From: Smithellaceae bacterium
Lineage (GTDB): Bacteria > Desulfobacterota > Syntrophia > Syntrophales > Smithellaceae
Assembly (NCBI GenBank): GCA_028701435.1
Contig: JAQVQT010000009.1
Span: 3,375-22,442 of the forward strand
Length of the DNA stretch: 19,068 bases
Reading direction: 5' to 3'
The notes beneath the pieces were generated by a model, which ran no database searches, had not been told where the DNA came from, and saw only the letters and a program-made list of their open reading frames with translations. Shown here in pieces: positions 8,390 to 18,252 of the stretch. The translations under genes were made by a program, and so were the position numbers. Every line of letters starts with the position of its first letter. Position 1 is the first letter of the stretch.

Positions 8390-8463
8390 GGAAGGCCGAA
8401 GGCTGAAGGCTGAAGGCTGAAGAAAGGCTGAAGACTGAAGTATAAAGACTGAAGGATTAAAGG
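8390..8463 (+). repeat. Degenerate 7-bp tandem repeat (TGAAGGC-type)
   Basis: About ten heptamer units begin just after the clpB stop codon. Exact units TGAAGGC occur at 8404-8410 and 8411-8417, with variants GGAAGGC, CGAAGGC, TGAAGAA, TGAAGAC, TGAAGTA, TAAAGAC, TGAAGGA and TTAAAGG. One 4-nt slip (AGGC, 8425-8428) interrupts the phase. The units are purine-rich on the + strand. There is no ribosome binding site plus ORF here on the + strand, and the minus-strand reading frames through it look like low-complexity artefacts. Confidence 0.8.
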
Positions 8464-8465
8464 GT

Positions 8466-8489
8466 AGGGAACGGTCGCGACCGTTCCCT
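8466..8489. repeat. Perfect 24-bp palindrome (REP-like)
   Basis: The half-site AGGGAACGGTCG is followed at once by its exact reverse complement, with no spacer. It lies between the heptamer repeat and the ribosome binding site of the DUF1844 gene. No T-run follows, so it is not a standard intrinsic terminator. It could be a dispersed REP-type element, an operator for a dimeric protein, or a hairpin in the mRNA leader. Confidence 0.8.
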
Positions 8490-8509
8490 GCACAATCAGG
8501 GGGGATATT

Positions 8510-8905
8510 ATGGCGGAAGAGACCAAAGGGGAAGGATTTGTCATCAAGGACAGGCGTTTTTCGGAAGAGCCGGACACAAAGGCAAAAGAGGAGCCGGCAG
8601 ACGTAAAAGCGGAGGAACCGAAAGGACAGGTCGGCAAAACTCCGGCGGAACCGGAGGAATATCCCCCTGTTAATTTTACGAATTTTGTCATTTCTCTTTC
8701 CACATCCGCTCTGTTTCATTTCGGCGATTTTCCGGAGGTTGAAGGAGGAAAGGCCGAAAAGAATCTTCCGGCGGCCAAGCAGACCATTGATATTCTGGAT
8801 ATGCTCCAGAAGAAAACCGCCGGAAACCTGGATGCCAATGAAACCAGTCTGATCGAGGGCGTGCTCTACGAGCTGAAAATGCGCTATGTCAAAGAAAAGG
8901 GCTGA
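8510..8905 (+). CDS. DUF1844 family protein
   Basis: A 131-residue cytoplasmic protein. The N-terminal 50 residues are charged, Lys/Glu/Pro-rich and probably disordered. The C-terminal 80 residues form the DUF1844 domain: VNFTNFVISLSTSALFHFGD, then NLPAAKQTIDILDMLQKKTAGNLDANE, then a helix ending YELKMRYVK. The family has no known function. I associate it mainly with Deltaproteobacteria, Acidobacteria and related phyla. A run of G residues ending in GGGGGGA just upstream of ATG 8510 serves as ribosome binding site. The end of the gene nearly abuts ispE (1 bp from the chosen ispE start), so the two are translationally linked. Confidence 0.85.
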   Translation: MAEETKGEGFVIKDRRFSEEPDTKAKEEPADVKAEEPKGQVGKTPAEPEEYPPVNFTNFVISLSTSALFHFGDFPEVEGGKAEKNLPAAKQTIDILDMLQKKTAGNLDANETSLIEGVLYELKMRYVKEKG

Positions 8906-8906
8906 A

Positions 8907-9776
8907 ATGCGAAGGCTGGCGCCCGCAAAAATCAACCTTTTTCTGCGTGTTATGCGCAAACGGCCCGACGGTTACCATGATCTGGCTTCCGTCATGCAGC
9001 AGATTTCCATTTTCGATGAACTGGCCTGTTCCCTCAGCCCGAAGGGAATTGCGCTTTCCTGCCCCGGAACCGATCTTCCCACGGATGAAAAAAACCTGGT
9101 TTACCGGGCAGCCCGGACGCTTTTTGAACATACCGGCTATTCGGGCGGCGTCACCATCGCGCTTGACAAGCAGATTCCTACGGCCGCCGGTCTGGGAGGA
9201 GGCAGTTCGGATGCCGCGGCCACCCTGCTGGCGCTCAATGACCTGTGTTCACTGGGGCTTTCCAAAGCCGAGCTGATGAAACTGGGCGTGAAACTCGGTG
9301 CGGATGTCCCTTTTTTTATTTTCGGTTCCACGGCGTTTGCGTCCGGTATCGGCGACCGGCTTCAGGCGCTGGAAAACACGCCAAAACTCAGTATGGTTCT
9401 CATCAATCCCCCCTTTCCCCTTTCCACAAAAACGGTTTACGAAAACCTTAATTTCACGTTGACAAAAAAAGAAAATAATTATAGCATTCCGCGATTTTAC
9501 GCACTGGGTGATGTAATTCGGGAATTGCATAATGATTTAGAAGCTGTATCGATGAACATGCACCCCGAATTGGCAGATTTTAAACAATTGCTGATGAACG
9601 AAGGCGCCCTGGGTGCATTGATGTCGGGCAGCGGTCCCACGCTATTTGGCCTTTTTGCCGATGAATCGTCGGCCAGAGAAGCGCGGAATGCCATTGTGAA
9701 AAAAGTTTCCGGAGACTGTCGCGTTTTCTTTGCCCAATCACTCTCGGGTAAATACGAATTCTCCCCTGACGAATGA
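8907..9776 (+). CDS. ispE: 4-diphosphocytidyl-2-C-methyl-D-erythritol kinase IspE
   Basis: GHMP-family kinase that phosphorylates CDP-methylerythritol in the non-mevalonate (MEP) isoprenoid pathway. Seen: the N-terminal signature LAPAKINLFLRVMRKRPDGYHDL with the catalytic Lys, the ATP-binding glycine loop PTAAGLGGGSSDAAATL, and the C-terminal motif ALMSGSGPTLFGLF. Length is 289 residues from the chosen start, normal for the family. Start: ATG 8907 has AAAGG at 8896-8900 and gives the standard N-terminus. An in-frame ATG at 8886 would overlap the upstream gene by 20 bp and add seven charged residues (MSKKRAE). The segment around 9460-9560 is AT-richer than the rest of the gene. It lies just upstream of the tRNA-Gln gene on the same strand. 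Confidence 0.95.
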   Translation: MRRLAPAKINLFLRVMRKRPDGYHDLASVMQQISIFDELACSLSPKGIALSCPGTDLPTDEKNLVYRAARTLFEHTGYSGGVTIALDKQIPTAAGLGGGSSDAAATLLALNDLCSLGLSKAELMKLGVKLGADVPFFIFGSTAFASGIGDRLQALENTPKLSMVLINPPFPLSTKTVYENLNFTLTKKENNYSIPRFYALGDVIRELHNDLEAVSMNMHPELADFKQLLMNEGALGALMSGSGPTLFGLFADESSAREARNAIVKKVSGDCRVFFAQSLSGKYEFSPDE

Positions 9777-9806
9777 CTGCCCGGTTGAATTTTAAAGCAA
9801 AGACGA

Positions 9807-9881
9807 TGGGGCGTCGTCAAGCGGTAAGACACAGGATTTTGGTTCCTGCACTCGGAGGTTCGAATCCTCCCGCCCCAGCCA
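9807..9881 (+). tRNA. tRNA-Gln, anticodon TTG
   Basis: A full cloverleaf can be folded by eye. The acceptor stem TGGGGCG (9807-9813) pairs with CGCCCCA (9871-9877), followed by discriminator G and an encoded CCA (9879-9881). The anticodon stem CAGGA/TCCTG encloses loop TTTTGGT with anticodon TTG at 9839-9841. The T arm is GGAGG-TTCGAAT-CCTCC (9854-9870). It reads CAA, and CAG by wobble. It sits 30 bp after ispE and 25 bp before prs, so it is probably processed from the same transcript. Confidence 0.97.
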
Positions 9882-9906
9882 GAATAGTTTGCGGAGAAAT
9901 ATTTAA

Positions 9907-10848
9907 ATGCTTGAAAGAATTAGGTTGTTTAGCGGAAACGCCAACAGGGAGCTTGCCCGGAAAATCTGTGAAAAACTGGGGGTTCCCCTGGGCAACGCCA
10001 ATGTTACCACCTTCAGCGACGGCGAAACCCGCGTGGAGATTGATGAAAATGTGCGGGGCATGGATGTTTTCATCATTCAGTCCACCTGTACGCCGGTGAA
10101 TGTCACCCTGATGGAACTGCTCATCATGATCGATGCCATGAAAAGGGCGTCCGCCGACCGCATCACCGCCGTCGTGCCCTACTACGGATATGCGCGGCAG
10201 GACCGGAAAGTGGCTCCCCGCGCGCCCATTTCGGCCAAGCTGGTCGCGGATTTGATTACGACGGCCGGCGCCAACCGCCTTTTGTCCATGGACCTGCACG
10301 CCGGCCAGATTCAGGGCTTCTTCAACATTCCCGTGGACAATCTTTTTGCCACGCCGGTTCTGATCGACTACATGAAACGAAATTACAGGGAAGATACGGT
10401 GGTGGTGTCCCCGGATACGGGCGGCGTCGAACGCGCCCGGGCGTTCGGCAAAAGGCTGGGCGCCTCTCTGGCGATCATCGACAAACGCAGGGAAGGTCCC
10501 AACGAAGCCCAGGTGATGAATATCATCGGTAATATCAACGGGAAAAGGGTCATTATCCTGGATGATATGGTGGATACGGCGGGAACCGTCGTGCAGGCGG
10601 CCCAGGCGCTGGCGGACGCGGGCGCTCTGGAAGTATCCGTCTGCTGCACGCACCCGGTGTTGTCCGGTCCGGCGATCGATCGCATCAACAAATCCGCCAT
10701 CAAGGAATTTGTCGTGACGGATACGATTCCGCTTTGCGAAAAGGCGGCCCAATGTGAAAGAATAAAGGTTTTGTCGGTGTCCGGCCTGTTGTCCGAAGCG
10801 GTGCGCCGCATCTATTACAACGATTCAGTGAGTTCATTATTTATTTAG
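9907..10848 (+). CDS. prs: Ribose-phosphate pyrophosphokinase (PRPP synthetase)
   Basis: Transfers pyrophosphate from ATP to ribose 5-phosphate, giving PRPP for purine, pyrimidine, NAD, histidine and tryptophan synthesis in the cytosol. Class I features: FSGNANRELARKIC at the N-terminus, DGETRVEIDENVRGMDVF, the flexible-loop region YYGYARQDRKVAPRAPISAKLV, the Mg-binding MDLHAGQIQGFF segment, and the PRPP-binding loop DDMVDTAGT (219-227). Length is 313 residues, typical (E. coli 315). GGAG lies about 11 nt upstream of ATG 9907, a longer spacing than usual. The tRNA-Gln/prs/rplY/pth order is a recurrent deltaproteobacterial arrangement as I recall it. Confidence 0.97.
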   Translation: MLERIRLFSGNANRELARKICEKLGVPLGNANVTTFSDGETRVEIDENVRGMDVFIIQSTCTPVNVTLMELLIMIDAMKRASADRITAVVPYYGYARQDRKVAPRAPISAKLVADLITTAGANRLLSMDLHAGQIQGFFNIPVDNLFATPVLIDYMKRNYREDTVVVSPDTGGVERARAFGKRLGASLAIIDKRREGPNEAQVMNIIGNINGKRVIILDDMVDTAGTVVQAAQALADAGALEVSVCCTHPVLSGPAIDRINKSAIKEFVVTDTIPLCEKAAQCERIKVLSVSGLLSEAVRRIYYNDSVSSLFI

Positions 10849-10862
10849 GAGGGTAGGGGTAA

Positions 10863-11540
10863 ATGGAAATAACCGATTTAGCGGCCGAGGTCCGTAAAGA
10901 ACAAAAGAAGGGCCCGGCCCGAAGGCTGCGTCAGCAGGGACTTGTACCGGCCATTTTTTACGGCAAGGCCACGGGAAACATCCCGCTGGCCGTGAAAAGC
11001 AGCGACCTGTTCAGGCTGCACAAGCAAAAGAAAGACCACGCCTTTATCAAGCTGCTGATTGATGACGGCGGCAAGAAAATCGAGAAGCTTTCCCTGATTA
11101 AGGAATTGCAGATCCAGCCCCTGAGCGGGAAATTCTATCACGCGGATTTTTATGAAGTGGATATGAAAAAGAAGCTGGCCTTTGACGTCGAGCTGAACTT
11201 TATCGGCAAGTGCATCGGCGTGGAAAACGGCGGAGAAATCCAGCATATCAAGAGAGACGTCAGAGTGTTGTGTCTGCCGACCGATCTGCCCGACCACATC
11301 GATGTCGATGTGTCAGCTCTTGAAATCGGCCATTCGCTGAAAGTGAAAGACATTAAAATTCCTGATGGTTTGAGCCATCTGGATCCTCCGGATGCCGCCG
11401 TCGTGTCTGTCGCCGCCGTCAAGGTGGTGAAAGTGGAAGCTGCTGAAGAAGCTTTAGCGGAAGGTGCTGCTGCGGAAGGTGCTGCTGCGGCTGAACCGGC
11501 AAAGGAAGAAAAGAAGGAAAAGGAAAAGGAAAAGAAATAA
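10863..11540 (+). CDS. rplY: 50S ribosomal protein L25/general stress protein Ctc
   Basis: Binds 5S rRNA in the large subunit. Long (TL5/CTC) form: an N-terminal L25 domain (about 1-95: EVRKEQKKGPARRLRQQGLVPAIFYGK, later FYHADFYEVDM) and a C-terminal beta domain (about 96-185, with LCLPTDLPDHIDVDVSALEIGHSLKVKDI). The tail from about 190 is Ala/Glu/Lys-rich and contains two copies of the 15-nt unit GCGGAAGGTGCTGCT (AEGAA), ending in alternating Lys-Glu. Length is 225 residues, within the long-form range. GGAGGGTAGGGG immediately before ATG 10863 is the ribosome binding site, 14 bp after prs. Not the short gamma-proteobacterial L25. Confidence 0.96.
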   Translation: MEITDLAAEVRKEQKKGPARRLRQQGLVPAIFYGKATGNIPLAVKSSDLFRLHKQKKDHAFIKLLIDDGGKKIEKLSLIKELQIQPLSGKFYHADFYEVDMKKKLAFDVELNFIGKCIGVENGGEIQHIKRDVRVLCLPTDLPDHIDVDVSALEIGHSLKVKDIKIPDGLSHLDPPDAAVVSVAAVKVVKVEAAEEALAEGAAAEGAAAAEPAKEEKKEKEKEKK

Positions 11541-11624
11541 GGCATCAGTGGAATGATTCGGGAGATCATGCGTCTCTTCAGCTTTGGGAAATATCTTTTC
11601 CGGTTTCAAAAAGACAGAGGGCGT

Positions 11625-12218
11625 ATGGTTTATCTGGTGATCGGACTTGGCAATCCGGGAAAACGCTATGAATCAACCCGGCATAATGTCGGTTTCATGG
11701 TGGTGGAGAAGCTGGCCGCCGGGTGGAAAATAGAGTTAAAACAGAAGAGTTTCAATGCATTGTGGGGTAAAGGCGCCGTTGACGGGAAAAACGTTCTTCT
11801 GGCCAAACCCCAGACATTCATGAATTTGAGTGGTACTGCCGTAAGGCAGTTGCAGTCGTTCTTTAAAACGGAGTTCAGCAATCTCATCGTTATTCACGAT
11901 GATCTCGACCTGCCTTTCGGTTCTATCCGGATGAAGGCGGGCGGGGGGACTGCCGGTCATAAAGGACTGGCATCTATCGAGTCTAACTTGGGAACTTCCG
12001 ATTTTATTCGGGTGCGGCTGGGTATTGGCAAACCAGTTGACAAATCCCGAATAGAGGGTTATGTGTTGGAGCCCTTTCGGAAGGAAGAACAGGAGATCCT
12101 GCCCGAAGTCATAGAAAGGGCGGCCGATGCGAGCGCTGAAATTGTTTTAAACGGTCTGCGGCAAGCCATAGGCAAGTACCAGACCAAAAATATGAATATT
12201 CTTAAAAAGGAGGATTAG
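11625..12218 (+). CDS. pth: Peptidyl-tRNA hydrolase
   Basis: Cleaves the ester bond of peptidyl-tRNAs that drop off ribosomes, recycling tRNA. Seen: LVIGLGNPGKRYESTRHNVGF with N10 and catalytic H20, PQTFMNLSG, and VIHDDLDLPFG with D93. These positions equal the E. coli numbering exactly, which supports the start at ATG 11625 (AGAGGG at 11615-11621). The frame also opens at ATG 11553 and 11568, giving a 24- or 19-residue extension (MRLFSFGKYLFRF...) that is not seen in the family as I know it. GGTAGHKGLASIESNLGTSDFIRVRLGIGKP completes the substrate-binding region. 197 residues. It follows rplY and ends 3 bp before the pyrophosphatase start. Confidence 0.95.
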   Translation: MVYLVIGLGNPGKRYESTRHNVGFMVVEKLAAGWKIELKQKSFNALWGKGAVDGKNVLLAKPQTFMNLSGTAVRQLQSFFKTEFSNLIVIHDDLDLPFGSIRMKAGGGTAGHKGLASIESNLGTSDFIRVRLGIGKPVDKSRIEGYVLEPFRKEEQEILPEVIERAADASAEIVLNGLRQAIGKYQTKNMNILKKED

Positions 12219-12221
12219 TTG

Positions 12222-14657
<2,436 letters not shown>

Positions 14658-14674
14658 TCAATCTACCCTTTAAC

Positions 14675-14711
14675 GAAAAAGGCGCTCCCGAAACGGAGCG
14701 CCTTTTTTTTT
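14675..14711. terminator. Strong bidirectional intrinsic terminator
   Basis: A perfect 8-bp GC-rich stem GGCGCTCC (14681-14688)/GGAGCGCC (14695-14702) with a 6-nt loop is flanked by an A-run (14676-14680) and a T-run (14703-14711). It ends the + strand prs-hppA block. Read on the minus strand it can also stop transcription from the dnaB side. Confidence 0.9.
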
Positions 14712-14784
14712 CTGATTTTTACCAAACCCTCGTGAAGGCGTAAGAATGGCGGCGCGGATAATGCGCCCCGGGCCGGTGTTTACT

Positions 14785-15291
14785 TTACATTTTGCGGCTG
14801 TCGTACGCCCAGTGCAGGAGCGCCTGGCGTTGTCTGCGGCGGCAGTTCAAATCGCCGGCGGGGCAGTGCAAGATGAGCTGGGAGACATGTCGTTGCATGG
14901 CCTTCCAGCGTTTGATTTGTCTTTCGTCATCGGGGCAGCGGCGGCCCAGAAAGTAGCGGCAGTACCACTGAAACCAGCCGCGGGGATCGTCGGGATGAAT
15001 CCAGCCTTTGGCCACCCAGTAGGAGAGGGGCTTGGACGCGTTGACGCCGAAGCAGTTGAGTGTCGGGTCATGGCGTTCGGGAGAGAGTTTGGCTTTGGTA
15101 AACCACGAGGCCGGGAATTCTCCGCGGCAGTCCGTCATGTATTTTCCGCCGAAGACGCCGATTTCCAGCATTTGTTTGGGCGTCAGTTCCGGCTTGAATT
15201 CCGGGGCAAAATCTTTTCCGGCCGGTTTGGTCAGAAAATAGCGGTAGTTTTTCTGCATCCGGTCGTTGACGATAATTTCTCTGGGCTTCAT
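14785..15291 (-). CDS. Conserved protein of unknown function (Trp/Arg/Cys-rich)
   Basis: 168 residues from ATG 15291 (an AGG sits 5 nt upstream); a TTG at 15303 would add MQVR. I do not recognise a named domain. The sequence is compact, basic and rich in Trp, Arg and Cys. In order: RYFLTKPAGKDFAPEFKPELTPKQMLEIGVFGGKYMTDC, EFPASWFTKAKLS, NCFGVNASKPLSYWVAKGWIHPDDPRGWFQWYCRYFLGRR, DDERQIKRWKAMQRH, and LHCPAGDLNCRRRQRQALLHWAYDSRK. Cys residues are scattered rather than in tidy CxxC pairs. No signal peptide or TM helix. The strings look like a conserved family rather than a random ORF: full-length, no low complexity, and I recall similar uncharacterised proteins in other genomes. It lies 60 bp after dnaB on the same strand. 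Confidence 0.75.
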   Translation of the reverse strand: MKPREIIVNDRMQKNYRYFLTKPAGKDFAPEFKPELTPKQMLEIGVFGGKYMTDCRGEFPASWFTKAKLSPERHDPTLNCFGVNASKPLSYWVAKGWIHPDDPRGWFQWYCRYFLGRRCPDDERQIKRWKAMQRHVSQLILHCPAGDLNCRRRQRQALLHWAYDSRKM

Positions 15292-15351
15292 ACGGACCTG
15301 CAACCAATCAAAACGGACTAAGGTTGGCCAAGCTGCTGTTTGATGTCATGT

Positions 15352-16707
15352 TTATCCCTGTCCGTCCGGACGCGCCAGATTTTCAAAGGTGGTAAACCGA
15401 TCCAGGAACGCAAGCTTCACCAGACCGGTCGGGCCGTTTCGCTGCTTGCCGATGATGATTTCGGCAACGCCCTTGTCCGGGTTGTCATCGGATTTGTTGT
15501 ACACCTCATCCCTGTAGATAAAGGCGATCACGTCCGCGTCCTGTTCAATGGCGCCGGATTCCCGTAAATCCGCCATTTGCGGCCGCCGGTTGGGGCGGTC
15601 TTCGACCTTGCGGTTGAGCTGGGATAAAGCAATGACGGGCACCTTGAGCTCCTTGGCCAGCGCCTTGAGCGAGCGGCTGATTTCGGAGATTTCCTGCTCG
15701 CGGGAATTCTGGTTGCCCTGGGCGCGCATCAACTGAATATAGTCCACGACGATCAGGCCCAGGTCGCAATCCGCTTTCAGGCGGCGGGACTTTGCTTTCA
15801 TTTCCAGAACGGTGATGGCGGGGGTGTCGTCAATGTACAACGGCGCTTCGGAGAGCCTGCCTGCCGCCGCCGTCAGCTTCGGCCAGTCGGTTTCGCCCAA
15901 GAATCCTTTGCGAAGCCTTTGTGAATCAACCCTGGCCTCGGAGGCGAGCAGGCGGAAAGCGAGCTGCTCCTTGGACATTTCCAGCGAAAAAACGGCCACC
16001 GGCGTTTGTATTTCCATCGCGGCGTGCTGGGCGATATTGAGAGCGAAGGCGGTCTTGCCCATGCTGGGGCGTCCGGCGATGATAATCAGATCGGAGGCCT
16101 GCAGTCCGGAAGTCATGTCGTCGATTTTGTCGAATCCGGTGGCGACGCCGGTGATCAGTTCCTTGCGGGTGAACAAATCCTCGATGGCCCGAAAGCTTTC
16201 CCGGACGATATCTTTGATCGGATAAAAAGAGGTCCGCACCTTGTTTTCGGAAATTTCAAAAATGCGGTGTTCGGCTTTATCCAGCACCTGATCGACGTCG
16301 GAGCCCGTCTCATAGCAACTGTTGATGATTTCGGTGGCGGATCCGATCAGGCCGCGCAGAATCGCCTTTTCCTTGACGATCTTCGCGTAATTGGCCACGT
16401 TGGCGGCCGAGGGGACGTTGTCCACCAGCGACGCCAGGTAGGCGATGCCGCCGACCGAATCCAGCAGGGCCTTATCCTTCAGGGCGTTGCCGAGCGTGAT
16501 CAGGTCCACCGGCTCATTTTTGTCGGCCAGCTGCTCAATGACGGAAAAAATCTTCCGGTGAGCTTCGCTGTAGAAATCATCCTTGTTCAGGATTTCCTGC
16601 GCCGCATTGACGGCGCTGTTCTCCAGCAGAATGCTGCCCAGAATGGACTGTTCGGCCTCGAGATTCTGAGGCGGCAGCTTGTATAAGGAAGGATCGATGT
16701 CTTTCAT
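15352..16707 (-). CDS. dnaB: Replicative DNA helicase DnaB
   Basis: Hexameric 5'-to-3' helicase that unwinds DNA at the replication fork and binds primase. The N-terminal helical domain begins LPPQNLEAEQSILGSILLEN (about 10-110), followed by a linker. The RecA-like C-terminal domain has Walker A GRPSMGKT (212-219), Walker B LIVVDYIQLM, the EISRSLKALAKELKVPVIALSQLNR segment with motif H3, and DLRESGAIEQDADVIAFIYRDE as the arginine-finger region. 451 residues, the usual length, and no intein is visible. The ATG at 16707 overlaps the rplI stop by 4 nt (ATGA), so translation is coupled. Confidence 0.97.
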   Translation of the reverse strand: MKDIDPSLYKLPPQNLEAEQSILGSILLENSAVNAAQEILNKDDFYSEAHRKIFSVIEQLADKNEPVDLITLGNALKDKALLDSVGGIAYLASLVDNVPSAANVANYAKIVKEKAILRGLIGSATEIINSCYETGSDVDQVLDKAEHRIFEISENKVRTSFYPIKDIVRESFRAIEDLFTRKELITGVATGFDKIDDMTSGLQASDLIIIAGRPSMGKTAFALNIAQHAAMEIQTPVAVFSLEMSKEQLAFRLLASEARVDSQRLRKGFLGETDWPKLTAAAGRLSEAPLYIDDTPAITVLEMKAKSRRLKADCDLGLIVVDYIQLMRAQGNQNSREQEISEISRSLKALAKELKVPVIALSQLNRKVEDRPNRRPQMADLRESGAIEQDADVIAFIYRDEVYNKSDDNPDKGVAEIIIGKQRNGPTGLVKLAFLDRFTTFENLARPDGQG

Positions 16708-17153
16708 GATTCTTCGCCGACAACATTGATCTTGATTTCCGTTTCAACACCCGAGTGGAGTTTGATGCGAACCTTGAACTCTCCCAGGGATTTGATCGGC
16801 TCATCGTGCACAATCATTTTGCGGTCGATGGGGAAGCCTTGGTCCTGGAGAGCGGCTTCGATGTCTTTGGAGGTGACCGACCCGAAAATCTTGTGCTGAT
16901 CGCCCACTTTGCGCGAAAGTGTCAGCGTCACCTGGCTCAGGCGGGAGGCCAGATCCTGTGCGCCCTCCTTTTCTTTTTGCGACTTTTGCAGAATATTTTT
17001 TTTGGCCAGTTCAAAGGCTTTGATGTTTTTATGGTCCGCCTCAACGGCCAGACCCTTTGGAATCAGCAGATTGCGGGCGTAGCCGTCGTTGACTTTGACC
17101 AAGTCTCCGGCTTTGCCCAGGGAAGGCACGTTTTGTATTAAAATCACCTTCAT
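16704..17153 (-). CDS. rplI: 50S ribosomal protein L9
   Basis: Ribosomal protein at the base of the L1 stalk, binding 23S rRNA. N-terminal domain MKVILIQNVPSLGKAGDLVKVNDGYARNLLIPKGLA, a long charged connecting helix (about 41-75, KKNILQKSQKEKEGAQ), then a C-terminal domain with KIFGSVTSKDIEAAL. 149 residues, identical in length to E. coli L9. Start: ATG at 17151-17153 with a consensus AGGAGG six nt upstream. The frame extends to 17225, but that extension lies inside the preceding gene and lacks family resemblance. 28 bp after the DUF2232 gene, coupled to dnaB. Confidence 0.97.
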   Translation of the reverse strand: MKVILIQNVPSLGKAGDLVKVNDGYARNLLIPKGLAVEADHKNIKAFELAKKNILQKSQKEKEGAQDLASRLSQVTLTLSRKVGDQHKIFGSVTSKDIEAALQDQGFPIDRKMIVHDEPIKSLGEFKVRIKLHSGVETEIKINVVGEES

Positions 17154-17181
17154 GGTCAAACCTCCTGTCAGGAATGCATCG

Positions 17182-18144
17182 TCAGTCTGTTGTCCGGTCT
17201 TTGCGGAGATATTTGCGAAAATCAACCCAGAGATTAAAGAATCCCACGGCAGCTATTGCTATCATAAGCATTTGTTGAATCGCAATTAAAAAATAAACCA
17301 AAAAGCGGAAAAAAGAGGAGATGTTTCGATGTTGAAAAAAGAAGCTAACAATAGCAAGGCCTTGCAGAAAATAAATAAATGACGCGACAAGAAAAAGATT
17401 GACGCCCGAAACGCGGACGGGGGCCATCGGAACGGCGCTCATGCCTCCCGCGGCAATAAAAACCCAGACCAGCCAGGCGGGCGCGCTCCATTCGGAAAGC
17501 TTCGAAAGCTGGGCCGGCAAAATACCGCGGCTTTTCAACAGCCTGCCCGCGGCAAGCAGATTGATCCAGACGGTGAAGACGGCCGCTAGGACGCAAAGGG
17601 CGGGGAAAATCATCGTGAACAGCGAAATCATCTGCGGCTTGCTGTTGGTAATGGATTGAATTTCTTCATTATTCAGAGGCAATCGGCTGTAGAATTGAAT
17701 ATTGATTTCCACCGCTTCCTGAATGTGTTTTTCAACCAATTGCCAGGGGGTTATGGAAAGCTGCACGCCGCCGTAAATAAAATAGAAAGCGATTGCGCCC
17801 ACCAGGAGAAGCGACGGCAGAAGGACAACCTTTTCGACGGAGAAGCGCTTTTGGACGGTCCAGAACATCAGCATGCCGGCGAGCCCGGCCGCCGTCAGGG
17901 CCGTGACCGGAGCTGCCGCATTCAAGGCCCACAGGAAGACGGTTACGGCGCAAAGCGAGGCAAGAAAGGCGATGAGTGTTTTTCCGAAATCGGCAAGGTA
18001 GCACAGGACATACAGAACCAGCGGGAGAAACAGCAGGAAAAAGAGTCCGGCAAAGGGAAGCAGTGAGGCCGCCAGAAAAAACGTGATGGTGACGAGCAGA
18101 CGGAAAAACGAGTCATGAAAAAACGATAAATTCAATGTTGTCAC
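17182..18144 (-). CDS. DUF2232 (YybS-like) multi-pass membrane protein
   Basis: 320 residues with about eight hydrophobic helices: a tight N-terminal group (about residues 10-135), a polar loop containing TPWQLVEKHIQEAVEINIQFYSRLPLNNEE, then four C-terminal helices. The loop length and the position between rpsR and rplI match the DUF2232 family as known from Deltaproteobacteria and Firmicutes. The function is unknown; a transporter-like (ECF S-component-like) role has been suggested for related proteins, but I see no residue that proves it. Start: GTG at 18142-18144. It is the only standard start codon between an upstream in-frame TGA (18172-18174) and the first helix, apart from ATT at 18147. 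The ribosome binding site is weak (GCAGG). It follows a terminator after rpsR. Confidence 0.8.
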   Translation of the reverse strand: MTTLNLSFFHDSFFRLLVTITFFLAASLLPFAGLFFLLFLPLVLYVLCYLADFGKTLIAFLASLCAVTVFLWALNAAAPVTALTAAGLAGMLMFWTVQKRFSVEKVVLLPSLLLVGAIAFYFIYGGVQLSITPWQLVEKHIQEAVEINIQFYSRLPLNNEEIQSITNSKPQMISLFTMIFPALCVLAAVFTVWINLLAAGRLLKSRGILPAQLSKLSEWSAPAWLVWVFIAAGGMSAVPMAPVRVSGVNLFLVASFIYFLQGLAIVSFFFQHRNISSFFRFLVYFLIAIQQMLMIAIAAVGFFNLWVDFRKYLRKDRTTD

Positions 18145-18206
18145 AATAACGGCCTGCGATGAAAATAACGGTCATGATGCCGATGGACGAAACGATGTGC
18201 CGGGCC

Positions 18207-18252
18207 AATAAAAACCGGCCGGTTCTTCATTCAAAAGAATAAAGCCGGCCGG
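18207..18252 (-). terminator. Intrinsic terminator or attenuator after rpsR
   Basis: Read on the minus strand, CCGGCCGG (18252-18245) pairs with a second CCGGCCGG (18222-18215) across a 22-nt AT-rich loop, followed by TTTTTATT (18214-18207). The stem is 8 GC pairs. It sits 17 bp after the rpsR stop and ahead of the DUF2232 gene. It may reduce read-through so that S6 and S18 are made in excess of L9 and DnaB. Confidence 0.75.

Noticed and set aside
8390..8463. The heptamer array as a CRISPR
   Set aside because: The units are 7 bp with no spacers and no cas genes nearby.
8466..8489. The palindrome as an intrinsic terminator for clpB
   Set aside because: No loop and no T-run follow it, and it is adjacent to the next gene's ribosome binding site.
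9807..9881. tRNA-Gln as an integration site
   Set aside because: No integrase gene and no duplicated tRNA 3' end were seen in the window.
11553..11624. An N-terminal extension of peptidyl-tRNA hydrolase
   Set aside because: The catalytic His and Asp fall on canonical numbers (20 and 93) only from ATG 11625, which also has its own ribosome binding site.
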